64,000 nt of DNA from Anoplolepis gracilipes (GCF_047496725.1 NC_132982.1:7891001-7955000), one strand, 5' to 3'; positions 1 to 13,077 are shown, numbered from the stretch's first letter. Translations and numbers: made by a program. Notes: generated from the sequence alone by a model not told the origin.

Positions 1-1265
1 CAATCGTTCTTTACGCTCTCCTTGAGATCGATAGTACCATCACGTACCGATAGAAAAACGTGCTCGCTGAAACGGCAGTCGAATCCGAAGGAGTCAGCTT
101 TTACAGAGCGCGGGTCAGCCTTGGAGTTCTAGTAGTAGTACGTGTTTCAGATAGGATGTACATAGAAATCACACAGCTCTTGCGTTGGTCCGGCTGTAAA
201 GTGAGGAATATTCGCTCGTACGTATAAATCTGGACGGTAATATTGCATAACGTGTGTTACCAAGTGTAGTCTGTTCTCGACTATTGATTAAATGAAAAAA
301 AAAAAGTACGCGCAGACCTGTTTTCAACATGAGTCGTGTAAGTGAAAAATGACTGGCAGTATAATAATTTTTAATCGATTTCAAGCGCATCGGACTTATA
401 AAATGATTCATATTTAAAATTTATATAGAAAAGATATACTTCGCTATTATTTGATATTCTTGATACTCTTATATATCGACGAATATACGTACTTTTTCCG
501 ATATTAGATAAAAATGCGCTTTTACATTTAATAAATATTTTATCTATGTAACATCTACATACACACACACAAATAAACGACATTAATAAATAAAAAGCTA
601 TCTGATACTCTTATAAAAATCTAATAGATTCAATAATTTCAAAATACATTTCCACTGCTCAGTACTTATTCCAGAAAAAAGTTATTTCACGGATTTCAGT
701 CGCTGTGAGAAACTTGCAGAAAACCGCGAGTATGATTGGTCTTAGCAACTTTATTTAATTTTACGCTTTAAAAGACAGCTCGCGGAAATGCAAGATATAA
801 GTCGACTTTGCCACTGCAGGTTACTCCGAGAAAAATCTTTTCGCGAATATCAAAAGAGACTGCGTTCTGAGATTTGTTCGATGTAACAAGAAGAAGGCGA
901 GAAGAATATAAAAGCAAATTTATTTGAAGAGATCTGCATAATTTTTTCGGTGATGCAATATCACGAGTAATATTCAAAACAATCCGTGTTGCGTGATAAG
1001 ATTATTATTATTTTATTATAACAAGAATTTACGAAGAAAAATGACATTTATTCCTCGGAGATTCATAGTAGCAGTGTAATATGGATATATATTCTCTAGC
1101 GATTTCAGATCCATCATATAGAAAATTTCATTCAGGGGATACTAACATGCACCCCATCGGGGATAAGCATTCTCGTTTAAACGAACAGCAAAAGATCGCG
1201 TAATATGACATTAGTAACGAGCTATTGACATGATCAAAATTCTCGATAAAATCGCACGAGACCAG
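1..1265. other. A+T-rich stretch, no gene seen
   Basis: No ORF here resembles a known protein and no splice-flanked exon is convincing. Short open frames lie in A+T-rich sequence and look random. The only small structure noticed is a short hairpin word around 1153-1163 (CCCC/GGGG arms). Confidence 0.6.
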
Positions 1266-1790
1266 TTTAACAATTCGAACAAAACTGATCTAAAAAAGTC
1301 TGTAACAATTTGGTTTTGATTTTTTTTTTTCATAAAATTTTTTATTTTGATATGCGTACTTATTAGAATATTATAAAACCGGAAAGAAAAATTATATTTT
1401 GACATAATTCTTTTATGTTTTACATATGCAAAAGTATAAAATATTATTAGATTAATCCAAAACATTTTGTATAGATTCATCTAGTAATATATTTTACACT
1501 TTTGCATGTAAAATATAAAAGAATTACATATGTCAAAATATAATTTTTCTTTTTGATTTTATAATTCTTATACATATTTGAAAAAGAGTACCTACACATA
1601 TAAACGAGAATTGCGTGGAAAAAAATCAAAACCAAATTATTTTTTACTTTTTTGGTCAGTTTTGTTCGAATTCAAAATCTTTCGCATAGTTTGGGATTAA
1701 TCTAGTAATATGTTACATGTAAAATATAAAAAAATTACATATGTCAAAATATAATTTTTCTTTTCAGTTTTGTTATTCTTGTATTTTATT
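1266..1790. repeat. Nested foldback element with three copies of one unit
   Basis: The segment from about 1270 to 1470 is repeated as an imperfect inverted copy at about 1480-1676: the word TTCGAACAAAACTGA near 1277 returns reverse-complemented near 1660. The unit around 1490-1570, which carries TACATATGTCAAAATATAAT, is repeated again in the same orientation at about 1707-1790. So there are one inverted and two direct copies. No coding capacity is visible. The arms differ by many substitutions and small indels, which suggests an old element with a later partial duplication. The family is unknown to me and the outer ends are approximate. Confidence 0.8.
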
Positions 1791-2197
1791 ATTAATAGAT
1801 CTCCTGAAATTGTTAATGTAAATCTTATTATTCTTTATTACTTTAACACATTTTACATCTTTTCCGAATGTTATTCTGACGACAATAAATTTGATACAAT
1901 TTACTTTAGTTCAATCTTATTTTTACAAAATTTACAAGATGCTATAAAATCTATTCTTTTCTATTATATCATAAGATATAAAAAATATTGGAAGAATAAA
2001 ATTACATAATCTCATATAATATTATATTTATATAAAAATATCTTTTTTAATTTTATTTTTTATTATAATTTATTTTGTATTCTATTATATGTGTGTGTGC
2101 ATATATGTATATAAGCTGTGCTTTAGTAGCGCATGTATATTCGAGAACTTAATTATTGTATTGAAACAAGGGCTTGTTATCTTACGTAGTAGTTTCT

Positions 2198-2220
2198 GAG
2201 TAACATGTTACATGTTACTC
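2198..2220. repeat. Short perfect hairpin
   Basis: Ten-base arms GAGTAACATG and CATGTTACTC flank a 3-base loop. A short GTA-rich run follows at 2238-2262. No function is inferred. Confidence 0.7.
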
Positions 2221-2509
2221 AACAATGTATATGGATATAATAGTAGTAGCAGTAGTAGTAGGTACCAGGTCCTCCGGGTTTCCGCCAGCCGGGAAAATCA
2301 CGCGGGCGACGTGAAGTAATGCGATTTTGGCGAACAGAGAGACTGATGCAATAGATGCAGCTTTCGATTTTGCGATCCTCACGGGACTCAAAGAATTTAT
2401 AAGAGACTGCGAATCGGATAAATAGTATTGAAACGAGAAAGTAGAAATGTATTGCCGATAGAAGTAATTTTCAACAAATATCTTTTTCAACACGCGGAAA
2501 AAACTAGCT

Positions 2510-2512
<3 letters not shown>

Positions 2513-2550
<38 letters not shown>
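2513..2550. repeat. (CT)n microsatellite
   Basis: About 19 uninterrupted CT units. A polypurine/polypyrimidine tract of this kind can be polymorphic in length. Confidence 0.95.
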
Positions 2551-2552
<2 letters not shown>

Positions 2553-2699
2553 ACTTTATAGGTATAATAGACAATTGTCATTTTCATTTCACTATATTTA
2601 ATCTTAAATTCAGGAAAATGTGTGCTTTATTTTTCCTCCATTCTCTTATAACATTATAAAATTACAATATCATTGGAATATTTAAAAATTTTTTAAATA

Positions 2700-2749
2700 T
2701 TATATTTAAATTCTAATCTTATAATATTATAAGATTAAAATTTGAATAT
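2700..2749. repeat. A+T-rich imperfect palindrome
   Basis: Arms of about 23 bases read outward from the centre near 2725; the left arm contains TTCTAATCTTATAA and the right arm TTATAAGATTAAAA, with two mismatches. It would form a cruciform or RNA hairpin. It could be a remnant of a small foldback element. Confidence 0.75.
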
Positions 2750-4682
2750 AACATTTTTCTAATACTTCACTGTTAAAAAGTTTATTAGTATTAGAAGATA
2801 TCTATTTAGAAGAATAATTTTTTATTTTAAAAATCTTAATTATAAAGGTTAAATGTTTCTTTTTTTATATAGACTGAAAATGTAACTCTTCCAGTATATA
2901 AAGATTAAACCGTTCTATTTATAATCATTTTATACGAAACTACGATTTTACATTCGAAAGTGTTATAGTGTAGTTAATGTTTGCACACGCGCGTGCACAC
3001 ACACACTCTAGAACTAGAGAGTCGTGTTCGTTAAAGCAACAGCATGTCTAAGCTATTAATGTTACGACTCAGAATATAGAGGGTAGATGCATTTGAGAAG
3101 AAACGCTGGTTAAAGAAATAAAAGCGCTGCGAGATTGTTAACAGCTATTAAAGTTTACATATAGTATATATGTATAGTGCACTTTTAAAAATACGAATTA
3201 AATAGAATGTTTTTGCAAAAAGATTTTATAAAGAGAAATGATTGTTATGATTATATATTTACACCATTTTTACAACGTTATGTTTTTATACAATTTTTTC
3301 ATTTGATTTGAAGAAATGAAAAGCTTTCTTAAAATTCAGTTAATTTATGCCATTTGTGTAAAGATATCAATCGAACTTATTAATTAGTAAATAAATTATG
3401 TTAAGAGAAGTAACAGTAACAAAGTTCAAAAGATGAAGACGCATTTGCAAATATCTACAGAACATTACCGACGAACGGAACTGTTTTGAAATATCATTTG
3501 GACAACGAATACGTATTTCCATCTCAAGTTTTATTTATCAGGCTTCATATTTTTAATTATAGTCTTATTTTCAACGAAGAATATGCGTCGGTTTAATAAC
3601 TATTTCTTAATATGAAAGAAACTTCAGCGAAGTTTTAATTGAATTTAATACAAGAAATGAAATTCAGCCTCACACAATTAACTTGGCATTTCACCTCAAC
3701 ATAAAATTAAGTTACAGAAAATTCCAGATCCAATCTGCATATATAGAAACGTGAGCGAATAAAATATGCATTTTGCGCAACTTACAATCGTAAAACTACT
3801 TAAATGTGATTTTCAGAATATACAGTTTCTACGTGTCTGTTACTGGAAAATTTTCTATTATTATGTATCAGCAGTGTTTTAATTCTAAATAGTAATTTAT
3901 GAAGAAATTTCTTTTTTCTAAATTTGTGAAATATTTACGATAATGTTATAACTATGAAATATAATATAATATTAAATAAATATGGTAAAAAGTGTATTAG
4001 AAAGATTGACCTCGGGAGGAAGGGAGGGGTGGAGTTATATACGACAGGGATCAGACTAGATTTTCTTCACTCTATACATATATACATATATGCACATACT
4101 AGTGCGCTTCTAAATCCTTGGATCATAGCATGGTTGGGAGCATAAACGGGATGTAGTTTGATGGCGGACAAAGCACCAGAACGTGGCACGAAACTATAAT
4201 AGGTCGTATCATGAATGCGGCTGATACGATCGGTGATTCTATTCTCTTCCGTTACGCTTAGCGCGTAATGTCGCTAATAACATTAAATATATATAACTAC
4301 GTACGTACTAGCGCGGATTCTCTATCGAACAAGCTTTAAAAAGTACATGAAATACATATGTGGGATAAAGTGCACATTCGCGAAATTTCCATAAACGAGT
4401 TACTTTCGATTACTGCTGTTGCGATTTATTGGCGAATTCTGTCGCCACTGCGATGTTTTTGAGAGCACGAAAAGTAGGGCGATATGATTTTTCAAAACAC
4501 AGGATATACTTTCGTATATACGGTTGAAAGTTTGAGCGTGTCTCATGTAAGCCCCAGAGCAAACGGATTTCAAATTCGACGTCAGGACTTCCTCTCTAAA
4601 TCACGAGCCCACTTGAGATTACTTCGTGAAATCGAATGTCGAACGCATTCACAGAAGGGAGCATAGTATTCCCGAGACTCAT

Positions 4683-4865
4683 ATGATGCGTATATGCACA
4701 GGTTTTTTCTTTATCGGAATTTTCATTCCCTTTTGCGCTGACGATTTTGCATGCACAAAGAACCTGAATCACATTTCACCTGATTTATTAAAGGTGGACG
4801 TTTCATTCCAACATTCAGCGCAAGAAGCGCTTTATAATGCGTCTTTTGTCGAAACCTCACAATAG
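4683..4865 (+). CDS. Weak candidate small secreted peptide ORF (60 codons)
   Basis: Starting at the tandem ATG ATG at 4683, the frame opens with MMRICTGFFFIGIFIPFCA: a basic residue, then a strongly hydrophobic run ending in small residues. This is the general shape of a secretory signal peptide. A polar tail of about 40 residues with one further cysteine follows, ending at a TAG. A longer in-frame start exists at 4626. I do not recognise the peptide. No splice sites, promoter or poly(A) signal could be tied to it, and an ORF of this length is expected by chance. Treat it as a hypothesis only. Confidence 0.12.
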   Translation: MMRICTGFFFIGIFIPFCADDFACTKNLNHISPDLLKVDVSFQHSAQEALYNASFVETSQ

Positions 4866-5444
4866 TTCCCGCATTCTCATCATTGCATTGACGTTCTCAT
4901 ATAATTAAAAATTAAAAACCGATTCGTTATAAAGGCATAAAAAAATACCTATTCAAACTGGTCAAAGAATAAGACTTTTAAAAGACTATTAAAATTTTTT
5001 CTTATTTTTAATAAGTTTAGCATATTATTAAAAGAGTTTCGTATATTTAGTTTTTTTATATATTTTAGTTTTATTTTATAGTTAAATTAATGTTATAAAT
5101 CTTGACTTATGGTTTATTTTTAGATTAAGTTATTTTTTTTCCTGCAAGAAAAGTATATAATGAAAAAGTAAAGTTTCTAAAGTTCACTATAAAATTAATA
5201 TATAAAATTAATTTCTAAGAGATATCTGAATTAATTAATACAATATAATAATAGTGAAAACTAACATCCGAACAAAGTTTTGCAAAGTAGATAATCGTAA
5301 TGTAAAGCAAACTATGGCAAACAATTACTATTGTTCATTTTTGTACTATTGTACATCTTTGCTTCTTCGTATTTTTTAATTCTATTTTAAATTTAAAATG
5401 AATTTTTAATGACCAATGAAATAATAACTCGGTTAAATAAAATT

Positions 5445-5516
5445 ATATTTTTGCTAAATTTAAATATCTTTAATTAAATAAACATATATTTTTGTTAAAT
5501 TTAAATATCTTTAATT
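5445..5516. repeat. Two-copy tandem repeat, 41-bp period
   Basis: A 31-base unit starting ATATTTTTG and ending ATCTTTAATT occurs at 5445-5475 and 5486-5516 with a single C/T difference. It appears to be a recent local duplication in A+T-rich DNA. Confidence 0.85.
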
Positions 5517-8329
5517 TATGAACTTTTTTCTACTTTTAAATAATAAGTGATGAATTTAATTTTCTGCTTTATATAGTTACTTCTACTCTTTATTGATATT
5601 GATTTTACATTAAACGGTGTTGGACGCGATTGTGTAATAGCAAAAATTATCCAATAAAATTAGATATAATTATATTGTTATTTTGAATCGCAAAAACTGC
5701 ATGATCAGAAACCATATTAACTATTACCACATTTAACTTTATTGTCATACTTAACGATCAGTTAGTAGCTGCACAGTTTGACGCTCGAAATGATGAACGG
5801 CGGCAAAATATGAAATCGTTCATCTTCATTTTCTTGTACGAAGGCGAAAAGCGAAGCGCGCAGTTGGCATATCAGGTCATGATAATAGATTAATGTTCAA
5901 TATTACTTTAGCCAATAATGCTATTACCGTTCTTTCAAAGTATAATTAAAACTATTTATTTTTGCAAGAGCACGTAACAATCTATTTTGACGTTGATAAA
6001 TTTTCAATGTTAAGTTATGACACTAATAGCAATACATAATAAACGTTTAACATATATAACGTTTTAATTTTTGTTAAATTATTTTAAAATTTCTTGTAAT
6101 TAATGAGATGATATTAAAATTTTATTTCCCACAACAAACGCGGTTTCCCCGTGAAACAATGAGACTTTCTCGTTAAATTGCTCTTTGATGAGCTAACAAA
6201 ATAAAGGAATTATTTCATGTGATAATATAAAGTGTTTTACCCTGTATACACATAGAGTCAGAATATGGCTTTTCCGTACTTCATTATATAACTTCACATT
6301 ATGATGAAATATAAGGTGGAGAGGATCGTCTATTTTCTTACACGTTATATCACTTTAGCCCGGGTTTGCGCTACGCTTGCTCCGCTCGCTTAGTGTCGGG
6401 CGATCCTTAAAAAAACATGGAAGTATTTGAGCTTGTAACGAGGTGAAAGTAAAGTCGGAAGTAGGTAATGATTATTTTAAAAAATTAACATTCTCACGCG
6501 CCGCTTACGTTGGCCCGAGCGAATATACATATATATATTTTTTTTCTTTTTTTTTTTTCGACAAACAAGCGAAATTGTAAAATTTAAAACAATTGCAACT
6601 GTGACAAAAAAATTCGCCATTGTAATTAAAAGTTCCGCCGTGTTTTTGTCTACGCGTGTTATATTTTATTTTCTTCCCGTTTTTCTGTTCAAACGATCCA
6701 CTTTCCCTTGTCGCTTGATTGTATCGAACGGAAGCCGCGTCTTTATTTCCCCTCGCATAAAAATCAATTTCGAGATATGCGTATAGAGAATATTTTTCGG
6801 ACACAGTTCACAAGACAAATATGGAGGGTATGTCTACGTTTTACGAGGGTTGGAAAATATGAAGGTGCACGAAGCTAACTTCCGTCGCCTCTAATATCGG
6901 AGGACGACGTAATATCGTTTTATCGCCATCTTTACGAACAGTCTCCCTTGTCTTTTGGAAGAAATTTTCTTGATTAAGTGATATACAAAGCGGAGTCAAA
7001 TACAGATATACGAGTTTTCTATTTTTCTATTTTCTAAAGTAAAGTGTATGAATTACTTGCTTGGACAGTATTTAAATTAAACTGTCTGCAGAAGACATGC
7101 TTTGTATGAAAGATACTGTTCTCAAAGTTTTATAAAAAAAATTAAATTTTTATTTTTTCTTTTTCTATTCAACTTCTTGCACTTTAAGTTCTAGATTTGC
7201 CGTATTATATCTGTCCCAGTTGCATCATTAATTAGTCAAAAATTGCAAGTATTCCAATAAAGATTGTCTTTTTTTTTTTTTGCTTTGAGTACATTTTATC
7301 GAAGTATAAAGAGAAAGAAAGAGATAGAAATAGAGAAATGAAAAAGTTCAGCGTATTCCTTGCATCAGGATATAGATGTAATGCGCCAGAGGCGGATCAT
7401 CTCTGGAGACATTCAATCATTCTGTTCTCTGGAGCATTTCTTCTTCTCAAACTGATGAATCGTTAATTCGACCCTTGCATCGACACCGTCCCTGATGGGC
7501 GGAAGACTAGATAATAAAACAGCACACTAATGTATTTGAAAGAATCGATTTTAGTTAAAATTAGTCACCCTATAAATATTTCAGTCGTTCGAAAATAATA
7601 TCACTCCTTTTTACAGAAAAAAGCAATTGGATTGCATTAGTAGTAATAAACGTAAAAATATGATTTTGCATTTCGCTTACGTCACTTTTAATAATAATAA
7701 AGTTTGTAATCGCTCTAATAGCGTTCATACATTTTTAATACTTATATATATTTATCGTTATTTATTATATTGACTGTTTTGAGACATTTATTTAAGTAAA
7801 AAATATATATAAATAATTGTTTTCAAATTGTTTAAATATTTTATCGAGTTGCAAACAGCTTCTAACAATAAGTTAAACGCTATTGTTTAAGAGCGTTTTA
7901 TATCAAATGGTACTTTGCGTGTAAACTTTTTAGTCTTTAGTTTATTGTATTTTTGTTTCAGAATTAACAAATAGTCTTACAAAGAAAGTAGTTTTAAATT
8001 TTAAACGATATTAAGATATTATCGTTTGATAAAGTTTTTCAGGTCAAACTGAAACTGGACTAACAATAAGAATTTATTTTTTACTACAAGGATAGAGGAG
8101 TTTATCGGTTTATCTTTATGAGAAAACCGCATAAAATAGGCGTACAAAATAGGCGAAAGATTTTCACCGTGTTTATAAAAGAGATATACGAGAAGGGAAA
8201 GAAATAACTCCAATTTCATTCTCCGCCGCACTCTATTCAGAATTAGGCTTTGAGCGTACTTTACAATAGACGATGTCGTCTTTGAGATACTTCTTACCCT
8301 CATAACGATATCGTGCCAAGGGGGATCTT

Positions 8330-8670
8330 ATCGTCAGTTTTTACAGTTCGGGCCACACAGACCGTGTTCAACCGCGTTTTCTGATTTCAGCGAAGGATAA
8401 GCTCGATATGCGAGTCCAGCCGAGTCCCGGGCTTTACCGTATACACCGCAACCGTGATTTTATCGCCGAACTTTTGCGCCTCCGTTTTCCCCTCCGGTAT
8501 ATGCTCTACCCTTGTTCTATCGATTTCTGTGACGTAGCTCGCTCACCTCGTCTCGCTCTCTTGCGTCCTTCCTCGTTTTATCGTCTTTCTCGCGCTCGCC
8601 CACTATACTCTATCCCTTTGCTTCCGGTATGTGTCTTATTTTCATCTGTTCGAAGCGATTGAGGATCAGC
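8330..8670. promoter_or_regulatory. C+T-rich, CpG-containing island
   Basis: Against the A+T-rich flanks this stretch is rich in C and CpG and has many CTCGCTC/CTCTCG words, resembling GAGA-type sites on the other strand. An 84-codon plus-strand ORF (8408-8662) lies inside but is driven by base composition: it is full of R, L, S and P and has no recognisable domain. A promoter or 5' UTR is a reasonable guess, but no TATA box and initiator pair is convincing. Confidence 0.25.
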
Positions 8671-8915
8671 AACTCGTGCGAGAGTGATAATAAAACAATT
8701 TGAATGATCCAATAATCTGTTGTTCACTTTCTAGTTAAAAGAATATCCCACATCAGGTTATTTCTTTTTTTTCTTCCTTTATTTGCGGAGTTTTTAACTA
8801 TTTAGGAAGGCAGTCGCGTTTTTTTTTTAAATAAAAGTTTAATTAAATATTTTTTCTTCATTGATATTTAACATTTAATCTTAAATTTTTTTGTATTTAG
8901 ATAAAATTATATCGT

Positions 8916-8998
8916 TTCTTAGAGATTGTTTTAAATATTATTTCGTAAAAAACATTCTCTAAGAGAGTGTTTTAAATATTATTTTGTTAAAAATTCAT
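8916..8998. repeat. Imperfect tandem duplication (about 41 bp x 2)
   Basis: Two adjacent copies share GTTTTAAATATTATTT and the surrounding bases, at 8916-8955 and 8957-8998, with several substitutions. It is a local duplication without visible function. Confidence 0.75.
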
Positions 8999-9792
8999 TT
9001 TCTTTCTTCTTTTTCCAGAGATTAACTGTCATTTCCAGTTCATGTTTTTCAGTAATCTAAAATGAAATCTGTTCTTTATTATTCACAAATACATCGAAAT
9101 CTGTTATTCTTTGATAACGTCAATGCGTTCGACATACAACGCAAACGCGCTGTAAAATTTTCAATCATTGATTGGTTGAACAATTGACCAATAGCTGAGC
9201 ACACACATACCTTCCCAGTTTGTACTAATTTTAATTTCTCTATTTCACAATTTACAATCTCATTTCAGATAAAAATCTGTTCTATACTTTTACCATTTCA
9301 GAAATTCAATTCAAAGAACTATTTCTTTCATAATCTACTTATTGAAAATTTATTTTTACAATCTATCTCGGAATATGGTTTGAATAATATGTAGAGCAGT
9401 TTCATATAACTATATTGGACGGTGGAAGAACGTTGCAGACTATAAAGTTTTACCGCAAATAAATTTTCATGCTATAACAGCCTTAAAGTCCGACAATATC
9501 TTAGCTCTTGCGGTCGTTTAGCTAGCACGAAGACATTGCATCTCGTTTTACCTGTTTGTGCTGGGTCAGAGTGGAACAATTCCGGATTTAAGGAGAACGC
9601 AAGAACATGGTGACGAAAGGAGACCAGAAATTCAATTAGAGTACTGGAGAATATATGTGTCTGGCTAGAGAGAAACATGAGAAAAGTATTACTTTACAAT
9701 TTGCGAAGAACAAGGGGTTGGTCGGAAGTATGCATGATACGTAGATAATGGATACATAAATAGGTAGATAAAGATACGAAATACATTTTACC

Positions 9793-10293
9793 CTACGCGT
9801 GTGAATGTGTATATGTGATCTTTCCATCATCGCGTTGTGCAATATAAGACGAATATGGATTACCATATGAAACAAAGAAACAGAGAAAAATGTGACAAGA
9901 AGTATAAACAAAGTTCACAATAAAAAAAAAATAAATAAATAACTGATAACTAAAAGGAATTAAATAAATGACAGCACGACATTTAAAGAGCAAAATGCGA
10001 CAGAGACAATTGCCGTAACTAACTGACAAAGCAATCGAAAGAAGACGAAATTGCCACTTGACAAAGCGCAAGCGTAAACGATATTCATTCTGTGCGATAG
10101 TACAGAGCCAATAGGTAATACTATCCGGGAGAAATAGAATCGGCTCGCCCTGCGCGGGTTGTACAGTGAAATACAACGCGCGTATGACAAAGATGTAGTC
10201 CGCAAATATTGTCAGAGGCGATAAAATCGATAGCGAACGGATAGCGGTGAAATATGCTGTGTATATTTTCGAAGATATCCCTGTTAAATTCAT
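9793..10293 (-). CDS. Longest ORF in the window, unrecognised (166 codons)
   Basis: This minus-strand frame runs from an ATG at 10293 to a stop at 9793 and is clearly longer than the next-longest ORFs (about 120 codons). The predicted protein is hydrophobic. Segments around residues 20-42, 80-92 and 108-142 could be membrane-spanning, the last containing an F/Y-rich run. I see no motif that assigns it to a receptor or transporter family. Its C-terminal third is encoded by A/T-rich runs and looks like noise. Insect chemoreceptor genes have multi-pass proteins and decay into pseudogenes often, so a chemoreceptor remnant is conceivable, but nothing specific supports it. A chance ORF is the simplest alternative. 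Confidence 0.15.
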   Translation of the reverse strand: MNLTGISSKIYTAYFTAIRSLSILSPLTIFADYIFVIRALYFTVQPAQGEPILFLPDSITYWLCTIAQNEYRLRLRFVKWQFRLLSIALSVSYGNCLCRILLFKCRAVIYLIPFSYQLFIYFFFIVNFVYTSCHIFLCFFVSYGNPYSSYIAQRDDGKITYTHSHA

Positions 10294-11314
10294 CCCGAGT
10301 TAAATAGAAGATTCAATCGATTTTAAGCGCCGGATATAGAGCTAAACCGCGCTACCTTGATGACAAAAGTAAATTATATTACCGTGGTTTTATCTCTGAA
10401 TGTTTTTATAACTGTTTTTCTCACTAAACGCATACATATCCCAAAAATATTATATCGCAATTATTCGACACGTACATGATGTAAAGAATACGATTTTTTC
10501 GTTTAAATTGTAGTATTCCTTAAAAATTTTGTTCTATTCGAAAATTTCTTTTCGCAGTTTAAATCTACGTTTTTCGCTACGTGTAACAATTATAGAATCA
10601 AAAATTACGCCGATGTGTAACAGTAGTATAACGTACAAAAGAAAGGAGATAAAATGGAATGAAAACACTGTACAGAACTATTGCGACGAGTGTTTTTGAA
10701 AGCTTTTCTCTGTATTTTGCAGGGCAGTTGGTAACTGTTGGGAAGCACAAATTTACTACTTTCGGGGTAACGTTGCATCTAACAAAGGTTGTGGCACGAA
10801 AAACGGACATATGAGAAACATGTCCGCCGTGAGAAAATACGTTAATAAATGACGATAAGGTAAAGAAAATTGTCTGTGTGAGATATTGTCACGATATAGT
10901 GTGGTTGTAGTGATGAAATAACATACTGTGGAATCTAAACAAAATGTTATCCGGAGATTTTAATTAGTTTACCGTTAATAGAACAGAATATAACGGAAAT
11001 ATCTTTATTAAAATCTTTACGTATCGCTTTAAGTGCTTTTAATATTATTAAAAATATTTATATAAGCGAATTTTAACATTCTAGAAAAATAAGCTTTCCT
11101 TATGTATGTCGTGAAATTTTATTTCTCGATTTATTTTCGACAGTATTTTGTATCTATATTTTATTTGAGACATAATCAAATAGATATATTTCATTAATAA
11201 AAGAAATAAAAGAGACTTGATAACAAAAACAATTTTAGTTGAAAAGTTTTCAGACTTGGATGAACATGTTATTAATAATTACGTGTAACAGTAACTTTCT
11301 ATAATCTAAAGTAT

Positions 11315-11341
11315 AATATAATAATAATAATAATAATAATA
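11315..11341. repeat. (TAA)n microsatellite
   Basis: About eight ATA/TAA units in a row. Confidence 0.9.
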
Positions 11342-12585
11342 TTTATGTTCAACAACAACAGTGATTAAATAGGAAATACAAAAGTTAGACAACAACGTTG
11401 CCCTGTATACACAGAAACGAGCTTTTTTTTTTCTAAAAGTTGGTTCTTTATTGCTTGGAATTGTACGTCAGTGCGGTAGCATGGAATCTTATTGCTTTCT
11501 CGATAGTGCTGAATTTAGAGGATTCCGAAGAAAGAGGAAAAATTACTAAAAGAACATTCTATTCAATGACGGCACAAAGAACAAACGCGAACTACATGCC
11601 AGATAAAATCTAACGATAGATTACACGTTGCTCATTTTTCACTTAATTAAACAAACACATTAAATATGAAAATTGACAATTTATTGCGGATTGACATTTC
11701 GCATTCAATATTATTCGGTATTAATTATGCATGTAATTATGGTTTTTGTAATCTTTTCAATAAGTTGTTACCAATAATATATCGAGGGCCTTGTCAAAGT
11801 CAGTAATATCCATTAGTCAAATGAATTATCAAAAATCCAAAATGTGATTATTCCATTTGCGCTTAATTATTATTTAGTATCCAAAAGCAGTAATAGTGAT
11901 ATTTTTCACGCGATAGTTATTAACAAATCTATGTTAAACATGCACACATGGAGATATAAATATAACAATATATTTTGAGATATAACATTGTAGTATAGTT
12001 TTTATTTTAAACGTACGAAATTCAAGTATATTCGAGGAAGTAAAAGAGAAAATTTGATCGTTTAGTGCTTTTTGTAAGAACATAGACCGAGAATAGTGTA
12101 CAGAATGCGATACGGGAGGATTAAGACGCGAGAACTTTGGCAAAAGTTAGCTTTGTTGATCCTTTTCTATCTAATCGTACGTTAAAGTCTCTCACTTTGA
12201 CTTCGTAAAATAAGTTTAGATTCCTTTTGACTTTAATCTTCCTTGAAATTGGCTTACAATGGACGACGTTTTCACAATGGATCAATACAGACAACGAATC
12301 TTGATGCAGAAGGCGGTAAGAAATAGAAGCTGGAGAGAAGCGGCAATCTATATTTGGGACAGGAAGCAACTATATGTTTTCTTGTGAAGGAAATATAAGA
12401 TTAATGAAAATAGACGCGTTCGAGAAAAGAAAAGTATATAAGTCCCGAAATGTGATAAAATGCACTGAATATTCGAAATTTATTGCTAGTTCGGACGCAA
12501 CAAGCGTAGCGACGAGAAAAATATGTGTTTATAAAGGGATTCACTGAGCGATCTTTTCGTCTTTAGAATAATATACTTTTTCCAG

Positions 12586-12634
12586 TATGGCGAAGAGAGG
12601 ACAGATCAATAAACAGACCAAAGAACCAGGAATG
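12586..12634 (+). other. Weak candidate 49-nt internal or first coding exon
   Basis: The segment is bounded by a good acceptor, a T-rich tract ending TTTTTCCAG at 12585, and a consensus donor, GTAAGT at 12635-12640. Inside, an ATG at 12587 opens a frame of 16 codons reading MAKRGQINKQTKEPGM with no stop before the donor. Its codon content is A/G-rich and hydrophilic. Splice-like pairs this close together arise by chance in A+T-rich DNA, and no partner exon was identified, so this is a low-confidence call. Confidence 0.15.
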
Positions 12635-13077
12635 GTAAGTGTCTAGAGATGGCAAAGAGTAAAAGAGAATGGATGTAGACGATAAAAACTCTTAAATGAA
12701 TCTTCGTCCGAGGTTATTCTCGTTTTACAACAACTTTGCGCGCGAAGATATACTGCTTACACATTCCCACTAGTATCTTCCTTCTCACTGTTTTCCTTTC
12801 CTTATTATTACAACTGAAGATATTTATAGAATATGATAGATATTTTTGTTCTCAAGACATTACGGAGTTTTTTTTTAAGTGAAGAAATTAATTAATTTTA
12901 TACAGGGGATGTAATACGTGATCAGTATTTACTTTCATCTCTATCGATTTTGTAATTTGAGATAAATTTTTCCTTCTTAAAGAAAATGTCCAAGTGTCTT
13001 TGACTTACGACTGAGCGACTAAAAATAAATTATTCCTGAATTTCATATAGGTTGTTTTAACGAAATATTATCCTCTC

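Larger units (their letters stand above)
2760..8320. other. A+T-rich noncoding stretch
   Basis: No gene is recognised. ORFs are short and compositionally random. A small patch at 6360-6410 is unusually C+G-rich for its surroundings and carries alternating GCTCCGCTCGCT-like words. A short alternating purine-pyrimidine patch lies near 2980-3005. A direct repeat (5445-5516) and a small signal-peptide-like ORF (4683-4865) are listed separately. Confidence 0.6.
9000..12580. other. A+T-rich noncoding stretch
   Basis: No gene is recognised apart from the unassigned minus-strand ORF at 9793-10293, listed separately. A (TAA)n run lies at 11315-11341. The region 9470-10330 is somewhat less A+T-rich than its surroundings. 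Confidence 0.55.
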
